Assembly (NCBI RefSeq): GCF_900115635.1
Contig: NZ_FOXE01000008.1
Coordinates: forward strand, 1 to 64,000
DNA length: 64,000 nucleotides
Direction: 5' to 3'
Source: Oscillibacter sp. PC13
Lineage (GTDB): Bacteria > Bacillota > Clostridia > Oscillospirales > Oscillospiraceae
The notes beneath the pieces were generated by a model. The model did not search any database, had not been told where the DNA came from, and saw only the letters and a list, made by a program, of their open reading frames with translations. The position numbers and the translations under genes were made by a program. Positions 33,954 to 42,847 of the stretch are shown here, one piece after another; the first letter of the stretch is position 1; every line of letters starts with the position of its first letter.

Positions 33954-34643
33954 ATGGCTTCCACATCCGAATTTTCCCGCACCCTCTCCCTGCTGCGGCA
34001 GGAGCGGGGCGTTTCCCAGCGGACTGCCGCCGGAGATTTGGGCATCTCCCAGGCGCTGCTGTCCCACTATGAAAACGGCATCCGGGAACCGGGCCTTTCC
34101 TTTGTGGTGAAGGCCTGCGACTACTACCATGTCTCGGCAGATTTTATTCTGGGCCGCACCCTGTCCCGGGACGGCAGCATGCTGACCTCCGAGGAGGTGC
34201 TCAACGCCGCCGAGCCGGGCAATGTTCTGCAGGGCAGCGTGCTGGCCACGCTGCAGAGCAAGCTCCTCTCCGGTGCCGTCGGCGTGCTGTTCGGCCTTTT
34301 GGGAAAGCTGAACGACAAGGCCGCTATCAATGCGGCGGCGGCCTACCTCGGCGGCGGCATCTATCAGCTGTACCGCCACCTGTACCGGGCCGCAGGGGCC
34401 AATGAGGCCTACTTTGCGTTGGATCCTGCCGCCTGCACCATGGGAATGGCGGACGCGGACCGAAAGATCGCGGAAACGGCGTATGCCAGGGCCCTGCGGG
34501 GACAGGTCTCCCAGAAGGCGGAGTTTCCGGATCTGTCGCCAGAGGCGCTAGCGGCAGCCTATCCCGGCCGATCCCAGAGCATGACCCAGGTGCTCAGCAC
34601 GGCGGATGCCCGGCTGAGCGCGCTATCGGAGCAGAGCCGATGA
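33954..34643 (+). CDS. XRE-family regulator with C-terminal domain (229 aa)
   Basis: Residues 1-70 are an XRE HTH (GVSQRTAAGDLGISQALLSHYENG, then CDYYHVSADFILGR). The remaining 160 residues form an Ala-rich helical domain with a glycine-rich hydrophobic stretch (LLSGAVGVLFGLLGKL). The long C-terminal part suggests ligand sensing or oligomerisation. The start at 33954 has GAGGAGAG upstream. Its stop overlaps the MBOAT ATG (ATGA), so it very likely controls the MBOAT-SGNH pair through the palindrome. Confidence 0.88.
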   Translation: MASTSEFSRTLSLLRQERGVSQRTAAGDLGISQALLSHYENGIREPGLSFVVKACDYYHVSADFILGRTLSRDGSMLTSEEVLNAAEPGNVLQGSVLATLQSKLLSGAVGVLFGLLGKLNDKAAINAAAAYLGGGIYQLYRHLYRAAGANEAYFALDPAACTMGMADADRKIAETAYARALRGQVSQKAEFPDLSPEALAAAYPGRSQSMTQVLSTADARLSALSEQSR

Positions 34644-36061
34644 ATTTCCAGTCAATTGCTTTTTTGGCCTTTTTGGCCCTGACCGCGGCGGTATGCCTGA
34701 CCGCGGGGCGGAGCAGCCGCAGGCGGGGGATGCTCCTGCTGGGCGCGGCCTCGGCTGTGTTTTACCTGCTGGCGCCAAGGGGTGCTGCCGGGATGCTGAT
34801 TTTACTGCTGGGCTGCGGCGTGACGAAATGGGCGGCGGAGCGGATCGCCGATACGGACCGGCGTCACCCGGCACTGGCGGCAGCCTGTGTCTACCACATT
34901 GCGGTGCTGGCGGTGTTTAAGTATACCGGCTTTTTTACCGGCGGTGTGCTGTCTATGGGATGGGCCCCGGTGGGCCTGAGCTTTTTCACCTTTCAGCAGC
35001 TCTGGTATTTGAAAGAGGTGTATACCGGGCAGTATGTTCCCGCCCGGGAGGACAGCCTGGTGCTGTACAGCTTTTTCTTCCCTACGGTCACCTCCGGCCC
35101 CATTTTGAAGCCTCAAGCCTTTTTTCCTCAGCTGTGGGAGGGGCGGTTTCTCCATCCGGAGTGGGCGGACATCGCGGCAGGATTATATGCGATTTGCTGC
35201 GGCACGATGAAAAAGGTGCTGCTGGCGGACGCCTTCGGCGTGGTGGTGAACAACGGCTGGGGACGTTTGGGAGAGCTGTCCGCCCCGGCGGCCTGGCTGG
35301 TGGTGCTGGGCTATACGCTGCAGCTGTACTTTGACTTTTCCGGCTATTGCGACATTGCCGCCGGCGCTGCCCGGCTGCTGGGGCTGCGCCTGCCGGTGAA
35401 CTTCAACTCCCCCTACCGGAGCCTTTCCGTGGGAGAGTTCTGGAAGCGGTGGCACATCACGCTGACCAGCTTCCTCCGGGAGTGCCTCTATATTCCTCTG
35501 GGCGGCAGCCGGAAGGGGGCGGCCAGGACGTATCTCAACATCCTGGTTGTCTTTTTGGTCAGCGGCTTCTGGCACGGGGCCGGATGGACATTTCTCGTCT
35601 GGGGCGCCCTCCACGGGCTGGCCCAGGCGGCGGAGCGCGCCTGGGGACCGGGCCGGGAGCGGCTGCCGGTCTGGATCCGCTGGGGATTGACCTTCCTGTT
35701 TGTTAACGCGGCCTGGGTGTTTTTCCGGGCACCGAATCTGTCCGGAGCGATGGAGCTGCTGGGGCGGGCGGTGGCCGGAGGGTTTGCCAAGCCCCAGGAA
35801 TGGCTGCTGGCCGGTCTTTACGGTAAGGAGATCAATGCCGTGGAGATGCTGGTTCCCGCAGTGCGGAGCTGGACGAACATTCTGCGGGTTGTGATCCTTT
35901 ATGGGGTGGGACTGCTGGCTGCGCTGTGGCCTCGGAACACGGTGGCCCGGATGGATACCTTCCGACCCACGATCTGGCGGGGCGCGGTGCTGGTGGCGGG
36001 CATGGTCTGGTCCGTGCTCTCCTTTACGGGAATTGCCACCTTCATCTATTCAAACTTTTAA
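34640..36061 (+). CDS. MBOAT-family membrane O-acyltransferase (AlgI/DltB type)
   Basis: A 473-residue polytopic protein with about ten helices. The MBOAT core is clear: FYFDFSG-type segment (LYFDFSGYCDIAAGAARLLG), FNSPYRSLSVGEFWKRWHITL, and the catalytic His in VSGFWHGAGWTFLVWG. Such enzymes pass acyl groups across the membrane to extracellular polymers. It is translationally coupled to the XRE gene upstream and followed after 12 bp by an SGNH-like partner, the usual AlgI-AlgJ/X pairing. The acceptor polymer is unknown. Confidence 0.93.
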   Translation: MNFQSIAFLAFLALTAAVCLTAGRSSRRRGMLLLGAASAVFYLLAPRGAAGMLILLLGCGVTKWAAERIADTDRRHPALAAACVYHIAVLAVFKYTGFFTGGVLSMGWAPVGLSFFTFQQLWYLKEVYTGQYVPAREDSLVLYSFFFPTVTSGPILKPQAFFPQLWEGRFLHPEWADIAAGLYAICCGTMKKVLLADAFGVVVNNGWGRLGELSAPAAWLVVLGYTLQLYFDFSGYCDIAAGAARLLGLRLPVNFNSPYRSLSVGEFWKRWHITLTSFLRECLYIPLGGSRKGAARTYLNILVVFLVSGFWHGAGWTFLVWGALHGLAQAAERAWGPGRERLPVWIRWGLTFLFVNAAWVFFRAPNLSGAMELLGRAVAGGFAKPQEWLLAGLYGKEINAVEMLVPAVRSWTNILRVVILYGVGLLAALWPRNTVARMDTFRPTIWRGAVLVAGMVWSVLSFTGIATFIYSNF

Positions 36062-36073
36062 TAGGAGGCCCTT

Positions 36074-37180
36074 ATGAAACAAGCATATCGACGCTGGGTC
36101 TGCGGCCTCCTGGCTGCGGTCTTGGCGCTGCTGGCTTTCTGCGCCGCCCTGGTTTATACGGTAGACCCCTGTCTCTATTACCGGATGCCGGAAACATGGG
36201 ACCCGGTGTTCTTCAGCGAGCGGTATCAGGCGGCGGGCCTGGTCCGCAATGTCCTGGCGGATACCGTGGTGCTGGGAACCTCCATGGTGGCCAACTATCG
36301 CGCCGGCCAGGTGGCGGGGACCTTTGGCGGACCGGCGGTGCGGGTCACGCTTCCGGATGGATACTTCAGCGAATTCGACCAGGTGATGACGGCGCTTTAC
36401 CGAAAGCAGAACCCAAAGCGGGTGGTGTTCGGGCTGGATGCGAATATTCTGATGCGGGATGAGGACGGCGGACATGATGCCGTCATGCCGGATTATCTCT
36501 ATAACGAAAATCCGCTGGATGACGTGAAATATCTCCTGAACAAGGATACCCTGTATTACAGCCTCTACGTCCTCATGGCCAACCGCTGGGGGCAGGGGCA
36601 GACCCTGGACGAGGGATTCACCTGGGACGGGGACATCTGGTGGAACCACATGACCGCCCTGGAGGAATATCAGCGCCCGGAGATTGCAACGCAGCAGCTG
36701 GCGGCAGAGGCCTATGCGGGACAGGTGGAGGAGAATCTGCAGGTGGTCACCGGATGGCTGGCCGCCCATCCGGACACGGAGTTTGACATCTTTTTTCCGC
36801 CGTACAGCCTGCTGTACTGGGATAAGACCATTCGCCAGGGGCACACGGACGCGGTGTTTGCGGCGCTGGAACAGGCCTGCCGGACACTGCTCCGGTATGA
36901 CAATGTACGTCTGTTCGGATTTCTCTTTGACCGGGAGATTACAGAGGATTTGGACAATTACTGTGATTATGTCCACCACTCCGGCCAGGTCTGTACGGAG
37001 ATTCTGCAGAAAATGGCGGCCGGGGAGATGGAGCTGACCGCAGAAAGTTGGGAGAAGACCCTCGCCAACTGGCGGGAGTTTGTGGTACACTATGACTACG
37101 ACAAATTCTGGACCGACGCCTTCTGGTGGAAGTGGAATATTGACCACGGGGCCCCGGTGGTCTGGAAACCGGCGGTGTGA
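36074..37180 (+). CDS. SGNH/AlgJ-like partner of the MBOAT protein
   Basis: A 368-residue protein with an N-terminal signal anchor (about 9-31) and an extracytoplasmic domain. The GDSL-like block I is VVLGTSMVANY, and the late DYVHHSGQ supplies a likely Asp-His of an SGNH catalytic triad. The domain layout matches AlgJ/AlgX and DltD-like O-acyl transfer partners. It starts 12 bp after the MBOAT gene with AGGAGGCCC upstream. It probably completes acyl transfer to a cell-surface polymer. Confidence 0.8.
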   Translation: MKQAYRRWVCGLLAAVLALLAFCAALVYTVDPCLYYRMPETWDPVFFSERYQAAGLVRNVLADTVVLGTSMVANYRAGQVAGTFGGPAVRVTLPDGYFSEFDQVMTALYRKQNPKRVVFGLDANILMRDEDGGHDAVMPDYLYNENPLDDVKYLLNKDTLYYSLYVLMANRWGQGQTLDEGFTWDGDIWWNHMTALEEYQRPEIATQQLAAEAYAGQVEENLQVVTGWLAAHPDTEFDIFFPPYSLLYWDKTIRQGHTDAVFAALEQACRTLLRYDNVRLFGFLFDREITEDLDNYCDYVHHSGQVCTEILQKMAAGEMELTAESWEKTLANWREFVVHYDYDKFWTDAFWWKWNIDHGAPVVWKPAV

Positions 37181-37318
37181 CCGGAAAGCCGCGCATTTCC
37201 CGGTGAAGGGAACCAACCAGCGGCTTTTGGGGGAGTTATCTGATTTCATTTTATGGCGTTGCGCGCTGTCTTGCGGTGCGGGGCTCTGCGCGGACTTGCC
37301 TTACGGAGGCGTTTGCTT

Positions 37319-39124
37319 ATGACAAAACAACAGAATATCCGCAACTTTTCCATCATTGCCCACATTGACCACGGTAAATCCACGCTGGCGGACCGGCTGC
37401 TGGAAAAGTGCAATGCCGTCTCCGCCCGGGAGATGTCCAGCCAGTTGCTGGACAACATGGATCTGGAGCGTGAGCGGGGGATTACCATCAAGGCCCGGGC
37501 CGTCCGGCTGACCTACCATGCCCAGGACGGGCAGGACTACGAGCTGAACCTCATTGACACGCCGGGCCACGTGGACTTCAACTACGAGGTCTCCCGGTCC
37601 CTTGCCGCCTGTGAGGGGGCGGTGCTGGTGGTGGACTCCACCCAGGGCGTGGAAGCCCAGACCCTGGCCAATACCTACCTTGCCATGGAGCATGACCTGG
37701 AGATTCTGCCGGTGTTCAATAAAATCGATTTGCCTGCCGCGGATCCGGAAAAGGCCAAGCACGAGGTGGAGGACATTATCGGCCTGCCCGCGATGGACGC
37801 GCCGGAGATCTCCGCCAAAATGGGCATCAATATTGACGCCGTGCTGGAGGATGTGGTAAAAAACGTGCCGCCGCCCACCGGCGATGTCGGCGCCCCTCTG
37901 AAGGCCTTGATTTTTGACAGCCAGTATGACAGCTACCGGGGCGTCATTGTATACTTCCGTATTATGGAGGGCACTCTCCGGGTAGGACAGCAGGTGAAAA
38001 TGATGGCTTCCGGTGCCACATACAGCGTCATCGAATGCGGACATCTTCTGCCGCTTGGCATGGAACCCTGTGATGCGCTGGAGGCTGGTGAGGTGGGTTA
38101 TTTCACCGCCAGCATCAAAAATGTCCAGGACACCCGGGTGGGCGACACCGTCACCGATGCCGCAAGGCCCACGGCCGAGGCACTGCCGGGCTACCGGCCC
38201 GTGCAGCCCATGGTGTACTGTGGCATTTATACCGAGGACGGATCCAAGTACCCGGATCTGCGGGATGCGCTGGAGAAGCTCCAGCTGAATGACGCCTCCC
38301 TCTCCTTTGAGCCGGAGTCTTCTGTGGCCCTTGGCTTTGGCTTCCGGTGCGGCTTTTTGGGCATGCTCCACATGGAGGTCATTCAGGAGCGGCTGGAGCG
38401 GGAGTTTGATCTGGATCTGGTGACGACGCTGCCCTCTGTGATTTATCATGTCTATAAGACGGACGGCACCGAGGTGTTGGTGGATAATCCCCACAACTAT
38501 CCGGACCCTGCCACCATTGAGCGGGCGGAGGAGCCCTATGTGAAGGTCTCCATCATCAGCCCCAATGAATATGTGGGCAATATCATGCCCATGTGCCAGG
38601 ACCGCCGCGGCGAATTCAAGGATATGCAGTATCTGGATACCAATCTGGTGGAACTTCACTATCAAATGCCGCTGAATGAAATTATCTACGACTTCTTCGA
38701 CACCCTGAAGGCCAACACCAAGGGCTACGCCTCCCTGGACTATGAACTCTCCGGCTACCGGCCCAGCGAGCTGGTGAAGGTGGATCTGAAGCTCAACGGC
38801 GATGCCGTGGATGCACTGAGCTTTATTGCCCACAAGGATAAGGCCTATCCCCGGGCCCGGCGGCTGTGTGAGAAGCTGAAGGAGAACATTCCCCGCCAGT
38901 TGTTTGAGGTTCCGGTCCAGGCGGCCATTGGCGGCCGGGTCATCGCCCGGGAGACTGTCAAGGCCATGCGGAAGGATGTGCTGGCCAAGTGTTATGGTGG
39001 TGACATTACCCGGAAGAAAAAGCTGCTGGAAAAGCAGAAAGAGGGCAAAAAGAAGATGCGCAGCCTTGGGAGTGTGCAGATTCCGACGGAGGCATTTTTG
39101 GCCGTCCTGAAATTGGACGAGTGA
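37319..39124 (+). CDS. lepA: Elongation factor 4 (LepA)
   Basis: Ribosome-associated GTPase implicated in translation fidelity and initiation. It has 601 residues. G1 is [10 protein letters not shown]2 contains RGITIKA, G3 DTPGH and G4 NKID. The LepA-specific C-terminal domain is present ([16 protein letters not shown], then [10 protein letters not shown]). The ATG at 37319 is chosen for GGAGG 9 bases upstream, over a longer frame from 37253. The 138-bp gap upstream shows no clear promoter. Confidence 0.97.
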   Translation: MTKQQNIRNFSIIAHIDHGKSTLADRLLEKCNAVSAREMSSQLLDNMDLERERGITIKARAVRLTYHAQDGQDYELNLIDTPGHVDFNYEVSRSLAACEGAVLVVDSTQGVEAQTLANTYLAMEHDLEILPVFNKIDLPAADPEKAKHEVEDIIGLPAMDAPEISAKMGINIDAVLEDVVKNVPPPTGDVGAPLKALIFDSQYDSYRGVIVYFRIMEGTLRVGQQVKMMASGATYSVIECGHLLPLGMEPCDALEAGEVGYFTASIKNVQDTRVGDTVTDAARPTAEALPGYRPVQPMVYCGIYTEDGSKYPDLRDALEKLQLNDASLSFEPESSVALGFGFRCGFLGMLHMEVIQERLEREFDLDLVTTLPSVIYHVYKTDGTEVLVDNPHNYPDPATIERAEEPYVKVSIISPNEYVGNIMPMCQDRRGEFKDMQYLDTNLVELHYQMPLNEIIYDFFDTLKANTKGYASLDYELSGYRPSELVKVDLKLNGDAVDALSFIAHKDKAYPRARRLCEKLKENIPRQLFEVPVQAAIGGRVIARETVKAMRKDVLAKCYGGDITRKKKLLEKQKEGKKKMRSLGSVQIPTEAFLAVLKLDE

Positions 39125-39182
39125 TACGGGTCAGCAAACCATTGAAACAGGCGGGAGCTCTGCCTGGCCATTTGAACAGAAA

Positions 39183-39209
39183 GAGCGGCAGGCGTAATGC
39201 CTGCCGCTC
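39183..39209. terminator. Terminator between lepA and the PAS gene
   Basis: An 11-bp perfect stem GAGCGGCAGGC (39183-39193) with its complement at 39199-39209. On the minus strand it is followed by TTTCTGTT, so it mainly serves the leftward PAS gene. A second stem, CCGTCAGCCG, overlaps the end of that gene. Confidence 0.7.
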
Positions 39210-39219
39210 AAAGTTTCCG

Positions 39220-41523
39220 TCAGCCGTCACGGCTGACGGTGAGAAGCAAAAGGCCCCGCTCCCGATCCAGCCAGGACCAGCGCAGACAGCTTGCCCGCTG
39301 CCCGGATTCTGACTCTGGGGCGCACTGGTATTGATAGCATTCCGTGTTCTCCAAGGCGGCCGTTACGGTTTCCAGGCGCATGGCTTTTCGAATAGCGGCT
39401 CGTTCCCGCGAGGGGGTCTGCGCACAGATATAAGTGGCCAGCAGGCCTCGGTATGTACTGCTGGACGGCAGGGTTTCACGATTTCTGCCATGGGCACGGC
39501 AGCGGCCGCTGGCAACATCCACCGTCAACACAAATTCATAATCCCGTTGGAGAAGCGTCTGCAAAAGCATGGATTGCTGACAGCTCTCATCGACATCCAG
39601 AATACAGCAGAAAGCCGTCAGATGCAGGGAGACGGGATCCTCCGCCAGATCCAGCATAGTCCGGGCCCAGATACGGCCGGTACCTTCCGGCGCGAAAAGG
39701 TGCTCCTGACCAAAGTGAATGGTTCCGCAGCGGAAGGCGTTCAAAAGAGCGTCCCGCTGAAAAAGCGCTTGAAACTGCTCCCGCTCTGCTGGGACAGGGA
39801 GGCGGGAGGCAATGCTGCATAGGCACACATCCGCCGCACTTCCGGAGAACGCGGCATTCAAACGGGAACTCCTGGCATGGCAGTCCATCATTTGATTGGC
39901 AGAAAGGTCCAGCCGAAAAGAGAGAAGCGCTTGCTTAGACAGCCGTTTTTGATGCTGAATCAGATTCCGGAAACGAACCTCTGCAGCCTTGTGGGAAGTG
40001 ATATCCTCTGCCTTGCCCAGCAGGCGGTATACGTCGCCGCGCCCGTCAAAAAGGCTTTCCCAGGAGATCTGGTACCACCGCCAACCGCTGCCGTCATAAT
40101 CTCCGCGGTACTCCAGCGTTTCGGTGCCGGGCCGGTTCACGGCGCGGCGCACGGAGGCAGCCAGCGCTCGCCGGTCCTCCGGGTGGACAAAGGCAGAGGT
40201 TTTCAAGTCATCCAAATATCCGTGAACGGTACGGGTGCTTCGCCGTCCCCCGGCGAAGAAATCCAGATAGGCAGTATCGGTCTTCAGATCATAGTTAAAG
40301 CTGACGGTGCGGGAATGTTCCAGCAGCAGCCCGCACAGACGGGATTGAATCTGGAGATCCAGCTCAGCCTCTTTTTCCCGGGTGACATCAGAGCAGGCGA
40401 TATACAGCAGCGTGCTGCCGTCCGGCTGAGGCTGCCAGACCACCTTGATGGAAATCCAAAGAATGCTGCCGGCTTTTGAATAGGCCCGGCAAACAGACTG
40501 CAGGGGCGCACCGGTTTCACGGGCTTGGCGCGCCTCCGCCGATAACGCCTCCCGATCCGCCGGGTAAATCCGCCCCAGGGGATCTGCGGTAAGATCCTGC
40601 AGAAACTCCTGCGCGGAATATCCAAACAACTCAGAAAGGCCGCGGCTGACGTGCAGCGGCACGGCGCTGCCGTCCCCGAAAGGTACCTGAAGCAGGCAGC
40701 AGCCAACCGGCAGACTGTCAAACAGCTGACTCAACTGCTGACGCGCAGTTTCCAGCTGCCGGAGCGTTTCAGCAAACCGCAGCTGGGCTCTTCGCTGCTG
40801 ATCGATATCCAAAAGAATGGCATAAAATGTCCGGATTCCGTTTCGGACGGACAGGACCTTTGCCCGAAGATTGACCCAGAGAGGGTCTCCGCTCCCACGC
40901 AGCAACCGAAAATCGCGGTTGGCGTCCCGGCCATCCCGACCGGCGTCCAGCAGCTCCTGCAGCAAATCCGGCCAGTCGGCCGGCGCCACCAAGGATGCAA
41001 AATCGCCGGCCGAGCGGTCCAGCAACTCTTTTCTGCTCCAATGGCAGAGATTACATAGACGCTGGTTGAACGAGAGAAACTGGACCCCGCTGCGGCTCAG
41101 CTCCAGCACGGCCACCGCACCGGGCAGATTTTCCACCAGAGCTGTTCCGGACTCCGCCGGGCTGCTTTCTGCCCAGGGAGAGTCCAAAATACAGGCCACC
41201 AGGCCGTACATTGGCTGATAGCAGGTAATGGTCATCTCATGCCCCAGCAGAGTCGTATAGGGAAAAAAGGCAGCGGAACCGGAGAAAGCCACTGCCTGAA
41301 ATGGCCGAAGTGCGGACAGCCGGTCCGCGGGAAATAGATGAGTAAAACGCTGACCCTGCAGGGTATCTGCTGGGAGGCCGACGAGAACAGCTGCGGGAAA
41401 ATTGACGTACCGGAACAGCAAATCCACCATCTGCCCCGTTCCATCGGTGACGACTTCAACCAGAAGGAAGGGAATCCGGCTGCCCTGAAAGGGTTTTGTG
41501 AATTTATCCAGACGCTTGGACAT
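39220..41523 (-). CDS. Multi-PAS protein without output domain
   Basis: A 767-residue soluble protein with about five PAS or PAS-like segments: residues 15-110, 125-245, 265-385 (SRGLSELFGYSAQEFL and a PAC-type TLLYIACSDVTREKEAEL), 400-520 (YRGDYDGSGWRWYQISWESL, GRGDVYRLLGKAEDIT) and a last one around 540-760. I found no histidine kinase, GGDEF, EAL, HD or HTH motif before the stop. In related Clostridia proteins such arrays usually end in GGDEF. It may be a sensory adaptor or a truncated cyclase. Promoter TTGCAA-17-TATAAT. It is divergent from carA. Confidence 0.75.
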   Translation of the reverse strand: MSKRLDKFTKPFQGSRIPFLLVEVVTDGTGQMVDLLFRYVNFPAAVLVGLPADTLQGQRFTHLFPADRLSALRPFQAVAFSGSAAFFPYTTLLGHEMTITCYQPMYGLVACILDSPWAESSPAESGTALVENLPGAVAVLELSRSGVQFLSFNQRLCNLCHWSRKELLDRSAGDFASLVAPADWPDLLQELLDAGRDGRDANRDFRLLRGSGDPLWVNLRAKVLSVRNGIRTFYAILLDIDQQRRAQLRFAETLRQLETARQQLSQLFDSLPVGCCLLQVPFGDGSAVPLHVSRGLSELFGYSAQEFLQDLTADPLGRIYPADREALSAEARQARETGAPLQSVCRAYSKAGSILWISIKVVWQPQPDGSTLLYIACSDVTREKEAELDLQIQSRLCGLLLEHSRTVSFNYDLKTDTAYLDFFAGGRRSTRTVHGYLDDLKTSAFVHPEDRRALAASVRRAVNRPGTETLEYRGDYDGSGWRWYQISWESLFDGRGDVYRLLGKAEDITSHKAAEVRFRNLIQHQKRLSKQALLSFRLDLSANQMMDCHARSSRLNAAFSGSAADVCLCSIASRLPVPAEREQFQALFQRDALLNAFRCGTIHFGQEHLFAPEGTGRIWARTMLDLAEDPVSLHLTAFCCILDVDESCQQSMLLQTLLQRDYEFVLTVDVASGRCRAHGRNRETLPSSSTYRGLLATYICAQTPSRERAAIRKAMRLETVTAALENTECYQYQCAPESESGQRASCLRWSWLDRERGLLLLTVSRDG

Positions 41524-41552
41524 GGCATGGCCCCCTCGGTTTGATAAATTTC

Positions 41553-41581
41553 ATTATAGGGGACTTCGTGCCGTCTTGCAA
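41553..41581 (-). promoter_or_regulatory. Promoter of the multi-PAS gene
   Basis: On the minus strand TTGCAA (41576-41581), 17 bp, TATAAT (41553-41558). Confidence 0.75.
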
Positions 41582-41707
41582 TGGAAAGCTGGAAAATTTG
41601 TGCTTGGCGGACCCCAGCAGGAGAAAAAAGGTCGGCCTTTGAAGAAATGCACAAAAAGAGATCTCTGGAACCATGAAAACTCTACTAGTCCAATTGAGAG
41701 GAAATGA

Positions 41708-41760
41708 TTGACTGTTGTGGAAAAAACCATCATAATGACATAAATACGTATAAAAATACA
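41708..41760 (+). promoter_or_regulatory. Promoter of carA-carB with AT-rich palindrome at the start site
   Basis: TTGACT (41708-41713), 17 bp, CATAAT (41731-41736). ATACGTAT (41744-41751) is an exact palindrome in an AT-rich stretch at the expected start, in the position of an operator. An arginine-repressor-type site is possible but not clear. The leader is about 40 nt, too short for a PyrR attenuator. Confidence 0.6.
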
Positions 41761-41782
41761 GAGTCTTCGGCGGGAGGAGATC

Positions 41783-42847
41783 ATGAAAAAAGGATATTTG
41801 GTGTTGCAGGACGGCCGGGTGTTTGAGGGCGTCCGCTTTGGCGCGGAAAGAGACACCATTGGCGAGCTGGTGTTCACCACCGGTATGTGCGGCTATATTG
41901 AGACATTGACAGATCCCAGCTATGCGGGGCAGATTGTCCTGCAGACCTATCCGCTTATCGGCAACTACGGCATCATCCGGGAGGACTTTGAAGGCGCCTG
42001 CTGCGTGAAAGGCTATGTGGTCCGGGAGCAGTGCGACGCACCCTCCAACTTCCGCGCGGACTGTAATCTGGACACCTTCCTGAAAGAACAGAATGTGCCG
42101 GGCCTGTACGGCGTGGACACCCGGGAACTGACCCGTATCATTCGGGAGCACGGTGTCATGAACGCATGCATCTGCAACGAGGTGCCTGCAGATTTGGAGG
42201 CAGTGGAGACCTATGCAGTCACCGGCGTGGTGAAGGCCGTCACCTGTGCGGAACCCACGGTTCATCCGGCCGATGGGGGGGAGAGGTTTAAAGTCTCCCT
42301 CATTGACTACGGTGCCAAGCGCAACATCGTCCGGGAGCTTCAGAAGCGGGGCTGCACCGTGACGGTACTGCCGGCCTCCACCGCTGCGGAGGAGATTCTG
42401 GCCGCAAAGCCGGACGGAGTCATGCTCTCCAACGGCCCCGGCGACCCGGCGGAGAACACATTTGAAATTGCCCAGATACAAAAGCTTTTGGGAAAGGTTC
42501 CCATGTTCGGCATCTGCCTTGGACACCAGTTGACGGCGCTGGCTGCCGGCGGCAGCACCTATAAGCTGAAGTATGGCCACCGGGGTGTCAACCAGCCCGT
42601 CCGGGATTTGGCGGGGGTGCGGACATACATCACCAGCCAGAACCACGGCTATGCGGTGGACAGCGGCACGGTTCAAAAAGGAGTTGTCCGGTTCGCCAAT
42701 GCCAACGACGGAACCTGCGAGGGTATCGACTATCCGGAGCTGCGGGCGTTCACGGTGCAGTTCCACCCGGAGGCCTGCACTGGTCCCAAGGATACATCCT
42801 TCCTCTTTGACCGGTTTTTGGAATTTATGAAAGGCGGTGACCGGTAA
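41783..42847 (+). CDS. carA: Carbamoyl-phosphate synthase small subunit
   Basis: Glutaminase subunit that feeds ammonia to CarB for arginine and pyrimidine synthesis. It has 354 residues. The N-terminal CPS domain contains FTTGMCGYIETLTDPSYAG, and the class I glutamine amidotransferase domain has the Cys nucleophile in MFGICLGHQL and His-Glu in QFHPEA. The ATG at 41783 follows GGGAGGAG. Its stop overlaps the carB start (TAATG), ensuring coupled expression. Confidence 0.97.
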   Translation: MKKGYLVLQDGRVFEGVRFGAERDTIGELVFTTGMCGYIETLTDPSYAGQIVLQTYPLIGNYGIIREDFEGACCVKGYVVREQCDAPSNFRADCNLDTFLKEQNVPGLYGVDTRELTRIIREHGVMNACICNEVPADLEAVETYAVTGVVKAVTCAEPTVHPADGGERFKVSLIDYGAKRNIVRELQKRGCTVTVLPASTAAEEILAAKPDGVMLSNGPGDPAENTFEIAQIQKLLGKVPMFGICLGHQLTALAAGGSTYKLKYGHRGVNQPVRDLAGVRTYITSQNHGYAVDSGTVQKGVVRFANANDGTCEGIDYPELRAFTVQFHPEACTGPKDTSFLFDRFLEFMKGGDR

